A stretch of 64,000 nucleotides of DNA. It comes from Geothrix limicola (GTDB lineage: Bacteria; Acidobacteriota; Holophagae; Holophagales; Holophagaceae). The notes under the pieces are model-generated. The model was not told where the DNA came from and made no database searches. It saw nothing but the letters and a program-made list of their open reading frames with translations. A program made the translations under genes and the position numbers. The first letter of the stretch is position 1; the number at the start of each line of letters is the position of its first letter. The stretch lies in assembly GCF_030268085.1 (NCBI RefSeq), contig NZ_BSDE01000001.1, positions 186,001 to 250,000 of the forward strand, given 5' to 3'. Positions 24,911 to 33,165 of the stretch are shown piece by piece.

Positions 24911-25924
24911 ATGACCGAGACCGCCATCACCTTCGATGATGTCCTCCTGATTCCCGCCTACAATCACCACGAGTCGCGCCGGGTGGTCGACGTCGGCATG
25001 ACGGACAAGTCCGGCAAGCTGAAGCTGGAACTGCCCATCCTCACCGCCAACATGGACACGGTGACCGAAGACGCCATGGCCAACTTCGTGGGCGAGCGGG
25101 GCGGCATCGGCGTGCTGCACCGCTTCGTGTCGGTGGAGGAGAACGTGGCGATGTTCAAGCGCTGCCGCCATCCCGTCTTCGTGTCCGTCGGCACGGCGGA
25201 AACCGAGATGGAGCGCATCGAAGCGCTGAAGGATGCGGGCGCCCAGTATTTCTGCGTCGACGTGGCCCACGGCCACGCCAAGTACGTGGGCAAGATGATC
25301 AAGCGCATGCGCCAGATGCTGCCCAACGAATGCATCATGGCGGGCAACGTGGCCACCTACGCGGGAGCGGACTACCTGGCCTCGGTGCACGCCGACATCG
25401 TGAAAGTGGGCATCGGGCCCGGAAGCGTCTGCACCACCCGCATCAAGACGGGATTTGGCGTGCCCCAGCTCAGCGCCATCCAGGAATGCGCCCGGGCCGA
25501 TCGTTCCATCGTCGCCGACGGCGGCATCCGCACCCCGGGCGACATCGTGAAGGCCCTCGCCTTCGGTGCGGATTTCGTGATGATCGGCGGCATGCTCGCG
25601 GGCACCCGCCCCACGCCGGGAGCTCCCATCCTCGATGAGAAGACGGGCACTTCCCACAAGGTCTACCGCGGCATGGCCAGCAAGGAGGTGGCAGAGGACC
25701 ACCTGGGCGGCCTCACGGGCTGGAAGACGGCCGAAGGCATCGCCACCAAAGTCCCCTACCGCGAGGACGAGGAGGAGATTCTCGCCGACATCGTCGGGGG
25801 CCTGCGCTCCGGCCTTACCTACGCGGGCGCAAACACCATCCGCGAACTGCAGCGCAAGCTCAACTACGTGATGGTCTCTCCGGCGGGCCGCATCGAAAGC
25901 CTGCCCCACAAGCTGCTGGGCTGA
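24911..25924 (+). CDS. guaC: GMP reductase (IMPDH/GMPR family, no CBS domains)
   Basis: This 337-residue TIM-barrel enzyme reduces GMP to IMP with NADPH. It begins ITFDDVLLIPAYNHHESRR. The catalytic loop is GIGPGSVCTTRIKTGFGVPQ (catalytic Cys), followed by VADGGIRTPGDIVKALAFGA and the flap YRGMASKEV. The CBS pair that IMP dehydrogenases carry between strands is missing, and the length suits GMP reductase; GSVCTTR rather than GSICTTR also favours GMPR. A CBS-less IMP dehydrogenase is the alternative. AGGAGG lies four bases before ATG 24911. A terminator shared with the convergent receptor gene follows. Confidence 0.82.
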   Translation: MTETAITFDDVLLIPAYNHHESRRVVDVGMTDKSGKLKLELPILTANMDTVTEDAMANFVGERGGIGVLHRFVSVEENVAMFKRCRHPVFVSVGTAETEMERIEALKDAGAQYFCVDVAHGHAKYVGKMIKRMRQMLPNECIMAGNVATYAGADYLASVHADIVKVGIGPGSVCTTRIKTGFGVPQLSAIQECARADRSIVADGGIRTPGDIVKALAFGADFVMIGGMLAGTRPTPGAPILDEKTGTSHKVYRGMASKEVAEDHLGGLTGWKTAEGIATKVPYREDEEEILADIVGGLRSGLTYAGANTIRELQRKLNYVMVSPAGRIESLPHKLLG

Positions 25925-25939
25925 ATGGATGAACCTAAG

Positions 25940-25968
25940 AAAAGGGCCGCGAAATTCGCGGCCCTTTT
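25940..25968. terminator. Bidirectional terminator between guaC and receptor 2
   Basis: AAAAGGGCCGCG (25940-25951) pairs with CGCGGCCCTTTT (25957-25968) around AAATT, a 12-pair stem with T-runs on both strands. It lies between two convergent genes. Confidence 0.9.
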
Positions 25969-25986
25969 GGTGAAACGGATCGGGCG

Positions 25987-28900
25987 CTAGAAGCGTGCGC
26001 CGAGGCTGGCGAGCACGGTGCGCGGCGCGGTGAACTGGCGGTAGTCGCCGTTCGCGCCGGGTGCCCCGAAGTTCGCGGGCAGGTTGATGGTGGGCGCGGC
26101 CGAAGGATTGGTCGCGGAATAGACCGTGTTGAAGGACGTGTTGTAGCCCTTGTCGATGTGGTTGAAGAAGTTGCTGATGGTCACGTCGCCGAAGAGCTGG
26201 AGCTTCCAGACGTGAAGGGGCAGCTTGAAGGCGGCGCGGAAATCCACGCCGGCCAGGCCGTTCTGCTCGAAGGGCCGGCGGCCGCCGACGTAGCCGAGGA
26301 TGGTCCTCGACCCGGAGACGGTGGTGTTGTTCGCGCCCGCATGGATGTCGCTCAGGCCCCAGCCGCTCAGATCGATGCCCGAGCTGTTGCCGAAGTTGAC
26401 GGCGCCGTAAGGCTGGCCGGTGACGTAGTGGGCCATCCAGTTGAGGGTGACCTGGCCGCCCTTGCCGAAGGGAATGGTGGCCGTCGCGCCCACGCGGATG
26501 CGGTTGGTGAGGTCGTTGAGCAGGCGGCCGTCCGGCGCATAGACGCTGGTGGGAACGCCCTTGGAGTTCAGGAACTGCGAGTTGTAGAACAGCGGCGTGG
26601 GGTTGGTCTGCATGATGGTGGAGTTGCCCGTGGGGTCGTCTCCCTGCTCATCGTTGCCCGTCAGGCGGCTGTAGCTCCAGCTGCCGTTGAAGCTCCAGAT
26701 GCTCTTGGTCTTGATGTCCCAGGCCAGTTCCAGGCCGTTGTACTTGCGCTTCAGATCGCTGCTGTTGAAGAAGTGCTTCTGGATGCCGTAGCTGGCATCG
26801 GGGGTGATGGTCACCACCTGGTTCGGGGCGTAGTCGTAGCCGATGGCCCAGAGGTTGGACCAGCTGCGGTTCACGTAGGTGATGGAGACGCTGGAGCCGT
26901 CCAGGTAGGACTTGGAGAAGCCCAGGGTGAACTCGTCCATGCTGGGGGGCTTGAGCCCGGAATCCACGACATTGGTCTTGGAGTTGTCGAACTGGTTGAT
27001 GAGCACGCCGTAGTTGGCGGGATTCATGAGCGTGGCCCAGTCGACGAAGCGCACGCCGTAGTTGCCGCCGTCGGCCGGATCGCCGGGGGTGGGCAGGGGC
27101 GTGCCGTTGATGCTGCTGAAGCCCTTGTAGATGCCGCTGTTCTGGGGATGCGTGGCGAAGGCGGCGATGAAGGACTGGGGCAGGTCGCCCTGGAATCGCG
27201 CGGCCGTGAAGGTGATGAGGTTGCGGCTGTCGCCCTTGATGTCGTAGCGGACCTGCAGGCGGGGGCTCACGGTGTTCGACTTGATGAGCTCCGATCCGTT
27301 GCTGTCGTCGATCTTCTGGGATTCGAAGCGGAGGCCCATCATGATGTTCCAGTGGGAGTTGATGGTCCACTGGTCATTGGCGTAGAGCGCCTGCATGGTC
27401 GTGTCGATGGTGCCGCCGGCGGGGCCCGTGTACTGGATCATCGTCGGCGCCAGGCCCATGGTCCACTTGTTCCAGGCGGTTTCAGGCTGCCGGTTCAGGG
27501 CCGTTGGACCGGTGTAGGCGATGACGGGGAAGAGGAGATCCGTCGGATCCGTGGCCTTCTGGTAGTAGCCGCCGATGACGTACTGGCGGTTCAGGGAACC
27601 CAGGTCCGTCGTGTTGAAGTCGGCGTTGTTGTCGTACTTGGTGGTGTAGCCGTCGAAGCCGAAATCGATCTCGTGGGAGCCGATGCCGAATTCCTTGATC
27701 CACTTGAGGTCGATGTTGTACGAGGTGGATTTCTGCTTGGAGGGCTTGGGCGAGACCCAGGGGCCGAAGGGTTGGTAGCCGTAGGCGTTGGCGCCGGCGG
27801 CATCCTGGGCGGCGGTGGTGTAGGGCACGCCGCTCGTGATGCCCAGGCCGTGCTGAAACACGGCGGCCAGTCCGCCGGCGTACTTGGTGTCGCCCTGGGG
27901 CTTGGTGATCTTGTCCTCGTTGGCCGTGAAGCGGGCTTCCAGGAAGAGGCTGCTGGTCAGGGTGCCGCGGTAGGTCAGGCCGTCGATCTTGCGGTCGTCC
28001 TTGAGATCACCCAGGGACTGGACGCGCACGCTGTGCCACAGATCGTTGTTGGGGTCGGCGTTGGTGGTGGTCTTGCTGGAGCGCATGAACGCGTATTCCA
28101 GGATGTGATCCGGGCTGATGGCACCGGTGATCTTGGCTTCCACGTAGTTGCTGGTGGTGTTCTGGGTGAACTGGGCACCGGCCTGGGGGAAGCCGAAGAC
28201 ATATCCGCCGGGCACCTTGCTGCCAGCCAGGGGCACGCCCGTCGTCAGATCCGTGGCGGTCACGGCGTCGATGTTGGCATTCCGGGTGGGGTAGACGGCG
28301 CGGGGATCACGCCAGCCGATGCCGCCCCAGTTGAAGGACTGGCCGTTGGCGGACTTGGGGTTGAGGATGGACGCCACGTTGAACCACAGCTTGTCCTTGA
28401 CGATGGGGCCGGACACGACGAGATCCCAGGAGCGCTGCAGGCTGTCCGTGGCGGTCACGGGGAACAGCGCGCTGTTGGCGTTCCAGGACTGGCGGTTGAA
28501 GCTGGAGCGGAGGGAGCCGGAGAAATCGTTGCCGCCGGTCTTGGTGACGACGTTCACCGACCCGCCCGCGGCGCGGCCGTAGCGGGCGTTCAGGGGCGAG
28601 AGCACCACCTGCACGTCCTCGATGTTGTCCTGCACGTACCAGGCGTTCTCGACCTGGCCGCTGAGCTGGTTCTTGACGTCGGCGCCGTTCACCGTGAAGT
28701 TCGTGGCGTTGATGGTGCCGCCGCGGATGGTGGCGGTGTTGCCGTTGGGCGTTTCACTGACGACGCCGGGCGCCACGGAGAGGGCGCCAAGGAAGCCGCG
28801 GTCACCGCCCACGGTGGCGAGGGTCTGCAGGTTCTCGGCGCTGTAGTTCACGGCCGACTTGGTGTCGGACTTGTCCGCGGAGGAGGCCGAACCAAGCACC

Positions 28901-29256
28901 TCGACGACGGCGCCCTGCTCCTTGATGGGCGTCAGGCTGAGGTCCTGGCGCTGGTTTCCGGCGATGCCGATGCGGATGCCCTTGGCGGAGGAGGAAATGT
29001 AGCCGTCCACATTGGCGACGACGTCGTATTCGCCGATGGGCAGCAGGAAGGCGCGCCACTCACCCTTTTCGTCGGTGGTGACGGTCCTGGGGGTGAACAG
29101 GGCCTTGGAGCTGATGATCACGCGGGCGCCGGGAAGGGGCGCGCCCGCCTTGCTCTTGACAGAACCCGTAAGGGATCCGGCGGCGGTCTGGGCCATCAGC
29201 ACCGATCCCGCGGCCAGCCCGAGGACGATGGAAGTAAACCGAGTCGTGCTTCTCAT
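25987..29256 (-). CDS. TonB-dependent receptor, Oar-type (receptor 2)
   Basis: This 1089-residue outer-membrane receptor has a signal peptide ending VLMAQTAAG and a carboxypeptidase-regulatory-like domain (SLTGSVKSKAGAPLPGARVI). Its plug contains TIRGGTINATNFTVNGADVK and NARYGRAAGGSVNVVTKTGG, and the barrel ends in ASLGARF. It is encoded 22 bases downstream of a barrel protein on the same strand, forming an OMP-receptor pair. Its position beside the ROK-GH20 amino-sugar genes makes an amino-sugar oligomer or its parent polymer a plausible ligand, but that is inference. Its C-terminal two thirds are barrel with little motif content. Confidence 0.88.
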   Translation of the reverse strand: MRSTTRFTSIVLGLAAGSVLMAQTAAGSLTGSVKSKAGAPLPGARVIISSKALFTPRTVTTDEKGEWRAFLLPIGEYDVVANVDGYISSSAKGIRIGIAGNQRQDLSLTPIKEQGAVVEVLGSASSADKSDTKSAVNYSAENLQTLATVGGDRGFLGALSVAPGVVSETPNGNTATIRGGTINATNFTVNGADVKNQLSGQVENAWYVQDNIEDVQVVLSPLNARYGRAAGGSVNVVTKTGGNDFSGSLRSSFNRQSWNANSALFPVTATDSLQRSWDLVVSGPIVKDKLWFNVASILNPKSANGQSFNWGGIGWRDPRAVYPTRNANIDAVTATDLTTGVPLAGSKVPGGYVFGFPQAGAQFTQNTTSNYVEAKITGAISPDHILEYAFMRSSKTTTNADPNNDLWHSVRVQSLGDLKDDRKIDGLTYRGTLTSSLFLEARFTANEDKITKPQGDTKYAGGLAAVFQHGLGITSGVPYTTAAQDAAGANAYGYQPFGPWVSPKPSKQKSTSYNIDLKWIKEFGIGSHEIDFGFDGYTTKYDNNADFNTTDLGSLNRQYVIGGYYQKATDPTDLLFPVIAYTGPTALNRQPETAWNKWTMGLAPTMIQYTGPAGGTIDTTMQALYANDQWTINSHWNIMMGLRFESQKIDDSNGSELIKSNTVSPRLQVRYDIKGDSRNLITFTAARFQGDLPQSFIAAFATHPQNSGIYKGFSSINGTPLPTPGDPADGGNYGVRFVDWATLMNPANYGVLINQFDNSKTNVVDSGLKPPSMDEFTLGFSKSYLDGSSVSITYVNRSWSNLWAIGYDYAPNQVVTITPDASYGIQKHFFNSSDLKRKYNGLELAWDIKTKSIWSFNGSWSYSRLTGNDEQGDDPTGNSTIMQTNPTPLFYNSQFLNSKGVPTSVYAPDGRLLNDLTNRIRVGATATIPFGKGGQVTLNWMAHYVTGQPYGAVNFGNSSGIDLSGWGLSDIHAGANNTTVSGSRTILGYVGGRRPFEQNGLAGVDFRAAFKLPLHVWKLQLFGDVTISNFFNHIDKGYNTSFNTVYSATNPSAAPTINLPANFGAPGANGDYRQFTAPRTVLASLGARF

Positions 29257-29278
29257 GTCTGTGTCCTCCTGGATCGGG

Positions 29279-30007
29279 TTAGAAGCGGAACACGTAGGCG
29301 ATTTCCAGATTCGGAACGATGCGGTCGCTGGTGGTGACCGAGTCGAACTGGTTCTGGGTGTTGGCCACGTGCTGGTAGCTGAGGGAGGTGTAGGAGAGGA
29401 AGAGCACGCCGAATTCGAAGGAACTGGCCTCGTCGAACTTGTAGGTCAGGCCCGCGAAGGGGCTCGGGGTCGAGGCCGTCTTGGAACCTACGTAGAAGTA
29501 GGAATCCGAGAAGCTGCCCGCGGCGGAAGTGCCGTTGACGTTGCCGAGCACCTGATGGGTGAACTTGTTGCCGCCGAACTGGAGGCCCGCGCGCCAGGAG
29601 AGGCTGCCGGTCCAGGGGGCTTCGTAACCCAGGCGTAGGTGCAGGCCTTCGACCTTGTTCTTGCGCGAATCCACGGAATTGGCCGAATCGATGACGACGC
29701 CGGATCCGTAGGTGCGCATGTCTCCGGTGTTGCCCAGGAAGGCGTCGCCCGACTGGACGGTGTAGCCCAGTTCACCCGTGATCCGGCCGGGGCCGAGGGC
29801 ATAGCCGAGCTCGAGGCCGAAGCCGGCGCCCATGGCCAGGTTGTTGCCGAGCACGCCGTTCGACATGCCCTGGTCCGACGAGGTGGACGAGACCAGGCCC
29901 CGCAGCTTGAGGGAACAGGACAGGCCCGGATCCTCGGCCCTGAGGCTGGCGGTGCCGAGGATGAACACGGCCAAGCCCATGAGAGCTGAACCGAATCTTG
30001 GTTTCAT
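29279..30007 (-). CDS. Outer-membrane beta-barrel protein paired with receptor 2
   Basis: The protein has 242 residues with a signal peptide (ALMGLAVFILGTASLRA). Alternating hydrophobic strands follow (AGFGLELGYALGPGRITGEL, LHLRLGYEAPW), and the C-terminal strand LEIAYVFRF ends in Phe, the pattern of small OmpA/OmpW-like barrels. It shares DSRxxKxEG-x(12)-LSWxAGL with the truncated protein at 63371-64000, which also precedes a receptor gene. The start ATG 30007 has AAGGAG upstream. A short hairpin (30029-30043) separates it from the ROK gene. The role is unknown; a receptor-associated or surface role is inferred from linkage. Confidence 0.78.
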   Translation of the reverse strand: MKPRFGSALMGLAVFILGTASLRAEDPGLSCSLKLRGLVSSTSSDQGMSNGVLGNNLAMGAGFGLELGYALGPGRITGELGYTVQSGDAFLGNTGDMRTYGSGVVIDSANSVDSRKNKVEGLHLRLGYEAPWTGSLSWRAGLQFGGNKFTHQVLGNVNGTSAAGSFSDSYFYVGSKTASTPSPFAGLTYKFDEASSFEFGVLFLSYTSLSYQHVANTQNQFDSVTTSDRIVPNLEIAYVFRF

Positions 30008-30071
30008 GGTGTCTCCTTTGTGAGGTGAAGGCCCTCGGGGCCTCGAATGAAAAGGGGTGGGGGGAGAGTGT

Positions 30072-31256
30072 TCAGGGCAGGTTGAGTTCCTTGCGCAGCA
30101 CCAGGGCGCAGGCGCCCTGGATGACGATTTCCGAGCCGATGGCGGAGAAGCAGACCTGGGTTTCGCGCGCCATCTCGGGGAGCACCCGGGCGCGGATCTC
30201 CGTGCGCATGGCTTCCAGGAGCGGTTCGCCGAAGAGGGTGGGCATGCCGGAGAGCACGATCTTGTGGATGTTGAGCACACCGGCGAGGCTGGCGGCCACC
30301 ACGCCCAGGTGGGTGCCCAGGTCGTGGACCAGGGCGCGGGCCTGGGGATCGCCGCTTTCGTTGAATTCCCTCAGGAGTTCGAGCGAGGCGCCCCTGGCGG
30401 CCAGGGCCCGGCCGAAGGGTGAGTCCGGTGCGCGCTCGGCCTCGGCTCGGACGAGGCGGAGCAGGGAAGGGGTGCTGGCCACGGTCTCGAGGCAGCCGTG
30501 GTTGCCGCAGGTGCAGGGCAGGCCGCCGCGCTCCACGCAGAGGTGGCCGACTTCACCGGCGCTGAAGCCCTCGCCCGTGTGGAGGTTGCCGCCGAGCACG
30601 ATGCCCGAGCCGATGCCCTCGCCGACCTTGATGAGCACCAGGCTCGGCGTGCGTCCATGGCCGCCGTAGGCGCATTCCGCCAGGGCCGCCACGTGGCTGT
30701 CGTTGGCGATGTGGATGGGGACGTTGAAGCGGGCCCCGAAGATCTCCTTCAGGTCCAGGTTCGTCCAGTCGCGGTTCACGGCCTGACGGATGATGCCCTT
30801 GTCGGGATCCACCGGGCCCGGGGTGCCGATGCCGATGCCCAGGATGGGCGCGGTGACCTGGGCCCAGAGTCCCTCCACCAGCCGGTGGGCCAGTTGGAGG
30901 GCCGCTTCGCCCTTGCGATCGCCCAGGGGCAGGGAGTGGCGCTGGAGCACGTCCCCCCGCAGGTTGACCAGGGCGCCGTGGAACTCCTCCTCGCCCAAGT
31001 CCACGCAGATGAGCTGGCGGGCGCCGGCATCGAAATCCACGTGGATGGGCGGCTTTCCGATGGTGGCGGGACCGAAGCCCGTCTCCCGGACGAGGCCCAG
31101 GCCCATGAGCTCGGTGACGATCTCCGATACGGTGGTGCGGGTCAGGCTCGTCATGCGGGCGATGTCCGCCCGGCTGATCTGATCATTGTGGTAGATGGTC
31201 TTCAACACGAGGGTCGTGTTGTGTTCTTTGGTGGCTTGGTGGGTGGCTTTTTTCAT
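30072..31256 (-). CDS. ROK-family transcriptional repressor (NagC/XylR-like)
   Basis: This 394-residue regulator has an N-terminal winged helix (ISRADIARMTSLTRTTVSEI then VTELMGLGLVRETG) and a ROK sugar-binding domain. The domain carries ICVDLGEEEFHGALVNLRGD, GIGIGTPGPVDPDKG, GEVGHLCVERGG and the zinc motif CTCGNHGCLE. In the NagC and XylR relatives, binding of a sugar or sugar phosphate releases DNA. The first ATP-site strand reads DLGEEEF instead of DxGGTK, so kinase activity is unlikely, as usual for repressors. It is divergent from the GH20 gene, and the spacer contains a TTAGT/ACTAA dyad that it may bind, which would make it the controller of the amino-sugar locus. Confidence 0.9.
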   Translation of the reverse strand: MKKATHQATKEHNTTLVLKTIYHNDQISRADIARMTSLTRTTVSEIVTELMGLGLVRETGFGPATIGKPPIHVDFDAGARQLICVDLGEEEFHGALVNLRGDVLQRHSLPLGDRKGEAALQLAHRLVEGLWAQVTAPILGIGIGTPGPVDPDKGIIRQAVNRDWTNLDLKEIFGARFNVPIHIANDSHVAALAECAYGGHGRTPSLVLIKVGEGIGSGIVLGGNLHTGEGFSAGEVGHLCVERGGLPCTCGNHGCLETVASTPSLLRLVRAEAERAPDSPFGRALAARGASLELLREFNESGDPQARALVHDLGTHLGVVAASLAGVLNIHKIVLSGMPTLFGEPLLEAMRTEIRARVLPEMARETQVCFSAIGSEIVIQGACALVLRKELNLP

Positions 31257-31289
31257 GACGTCCTGGCGGCAAAAAATTTTCGAGTTTTG

Positions 31290-31310
31290 TTAGTGCATTG
31301 AACTTACTAA
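31290..31310. promoter_or_regulatory. Candidate ROK operator (TTAGT-N11-ACTAA)
   Basis: TTAGT (31290-31294) and ACTAA (31306-31310) form an inverted repeat separated by 11 bases, in the AT-rich 123-base spacer between the divergent ROK repressor and GH20 genes. ROK repressors commonly bind AT-rich dyads with TTxGT/ACxAA-like arms. TATAGA at 31340-31345 could be a -10 for the GH20 gene, but no good -35 is spaced to it. Confidence 0.45.
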
Positions 31311-31379
31311 TGGAGTAGATTTGAAAGTGAAAACAATCTTATAGACAGGAAGAGGCAAGTCAAACAAAAAAGGTGCCCC

Positions 31380-33158
31380 ATGAAAATTTTGTGGAACTTT
31401 TGGTCAACTAAATCTAAGCATAAGTTAATAAAGAATTTCGCTATTTCAATAATCACGGTTTTTTCTCTGACACCAGGGCTTCGGGCTCAGGCGATCCTCC
31501 CGATCCCCCGCGCGCTGACCCCCCTGGAGGGCACCTTCAGCCTGGGTCCGGGGACTCGTATTTCGGCCCGGGGTGAGGCCAAACCCCTGGGGGACCGCCT
31601 GAGGCAGTACCTCCGGCCGGCCACCGGGCTGGACCTTCCCCTGGTGGAGAAGGAAGGGCGGGGGGACATCGTCCTGGCCCTGGATCCCGCCCTCGGCGCC
31701 CTCGGTGCCGAAGGCTACCGGTTGGAGGTTCGCCCCGAGCGGGTGCGGATCCTGGCCCCCAAACCGGCCGGCCTCTTCTATGGCATCCAGAGCCTCCGCC
31801 AGCTGCTGCCGCCCCAGATCTTCCGGGAATCCGTGGTGCCGGGCCTGGCCTGGACGCTGCCCTGCGGGCTCATCGAAGACGGCCCCCGCTTCGCCTGGCG
31901 CGGCTCCCACATGGACGTCTCCCGCCACTTCATGCCGAAGGCCTTCGTCAAGAAGCACCTCGACCTGATGGCCCTGCACAAGCTCAACGTCTTCCACTGG
32001 CACCTCACCGATGACCAGGGCTGGCGCCTGGAGATCAAGAAATACCCCCGCCTGACGGAAGTTGGCGCCTGGCGCAAGGCCACGGTGATCCCCTGGGCCA
32101 ACCGGGACGACCACCAGACCCTGCTGCCCTACGACAACGTGCCCCACGGCGGCTTCTACACCCAGGACGACGTGCGCGAGATCGTGCGCTACGCCGCCGA
32201 CCGCTTCATCACCATCGTCCCCGAGATCGAGATGCCCGGCCACAGCAGCGCCGCCGTGGCAGCCTACCCGGAGCTGGGAAACTTCCCGGGCCAGAAGGTG
32301 GAAGTGGTGGGCAACTTCGGGGTCTTCCCCAGCACCTTCAACGTGAGCGACCGCACCCAGGCCTTCCTGCGGGATGTGCTGGACGAGGTGGTGGCCCTCT
32401 TCCCCTCGCACTACATCCACATCGGTGGCGACGAGTGCCCCAAGGGCGAGTGGGCCCGCAGCGAAGCCGCCCTGGCGCGGATGAAGGCCCTCGGCCTGGT
32501 GGACGCCAAGGCCACCCTGGCGGATCTGAAGCCGACCACCAACGAGAAAGGCGAATCGGTGGACCACCCCGCCCTGCTCAAGCTGCAGAGCTGGTTCATC
32601 CGCCAGGCCGCGCAGCACCTGGCTTCGAAGGGCCGCGCCATCATCGGTTGGGACGAGATCATGGAAGGCGGCATCGATCAGTCGGCGGCGATCATGGCCT
32701 GGAACCGCGGCGATATCGTCGCCCAGGCGGCGAAGGAGGGCCACGACGTGGTGGCCACGCCCATCGGCACCACCTACTTCGACCACTACCAGAGCAAGAA
32801 TCCCGAGCCATACACCATCGGCGGTCTGCTGACCCTGGAACAGGTCTACGCCTACGAGCCCATTCCGGCCGGCCTCGACGAAGCCGCGCGGCGGCACATC
32901 CTCGGCGCCCAGGCCCAAATCTGGACCGAGTACCAGCCCACGCCACGGCACGTGGAATACATGCTCTGGCCCCGCCTCGCGGCCCTGGCCGAAGTGCTGT
33001 GGTCCCCAAAGGAAGGCCGCGATACTGGGGCTTTCCTCTCGCGTCTCCGCGGTCACCTTCAGCGCCTGGATGTGCTGGACGTGAACTACCGCCCCCTGAA
33101 TGGTCCCAAGGGCTACGAGCTGCATGCCCAACCGGCGACCACCCCAACCGCCCAGTGA
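31380..33158 (+). CDS. Beta-N-acetylhexosaminidase (GH20), secreted
   Basis: This 592-residue exo-glycosidase removes terminal beta-GlcNAc or GalNAc from glycans and chito-oligosaccharides. It has a long Lys-rich signal peptide cut near LRAQA37, a GH20b-like N-terminal domain (40-165) and a TIM barrel. Catalytic motifs are FAWRGSHMDVSRHFM, HKLNVFHWHLTDDQGWRLEI, the substrate-assisted pair Asp351-Glu352 in HIGGDECPKGEW, and IIGWDEIMEGG. The first 30 codons are strikingly AT-rich compared with the rest. AAGGTG precedes ATG 31380. It is the first gene of a same-strand run ending with nagB. Confidence 0.93.
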   Translation: MKILWNFWSTKSKHKLIKNFAISIITVFSLTPGLRAQAILPIPRALTPLEGTFSLGPGTRISARGEAKPLGDRLRQYLRPATGLDLPLVEKEGRGDIVLALDPALGALGAEGYRLEVRPERVRILAPKPAGLFYGIQSLRQLLPPQIFRESVVPGLAWTLPCGLIEDGPRFAWRGSHMDVSRHFMPKAFVKKHLDLMALHKLNVFHWHLTDDQGWRLEIKKYPRLTEVGAWRKATVIPWANRDDHQTLLPYDNVPHGGFYTQDDVREIVRYAADRFITIVPEIEMPGHSSAAVAAYPELGNFPGQKVEVVGNFGVFPSTFNVSDRTQAFLRDVLDEVVALFPSHYIHIGGDECPKGEWARSEAALARMKALGLVDAKATLADLKPTTNEKGESVDHPALLKLQSWFIRQAAQHLASKGRAIIGWDEIMEGGIDQSAAIMAWNRGDIVAQAAKEGHDVVATPIGTTYFDHYQSKNPEPYTIGGLLTLEQVYAYEPIPAGLDEAARRHILGAQAQIWTEYQPTPRHVEYMLWPRLAALAEVLWSPKEGRDTGAFLSRLRGHLQRLDVLDVNYRPLNGPKGYELHAQPATTPTAQ

Positions 33159-33165
33159 GGTGAGC

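Noticed and set aside
24911-25924. IMP dehydrogenase
   Set aside because: CBS domains are absent and the catalytic loop reads GSVCTTR, so GMP reductase fits better, although a CBS-less IMPDH is not fully excluded.
26158-29337. 1059-codon plus-strand open frame
   Set aside because: It is the antisense of receptor 2; composition is like the other shadow frames.
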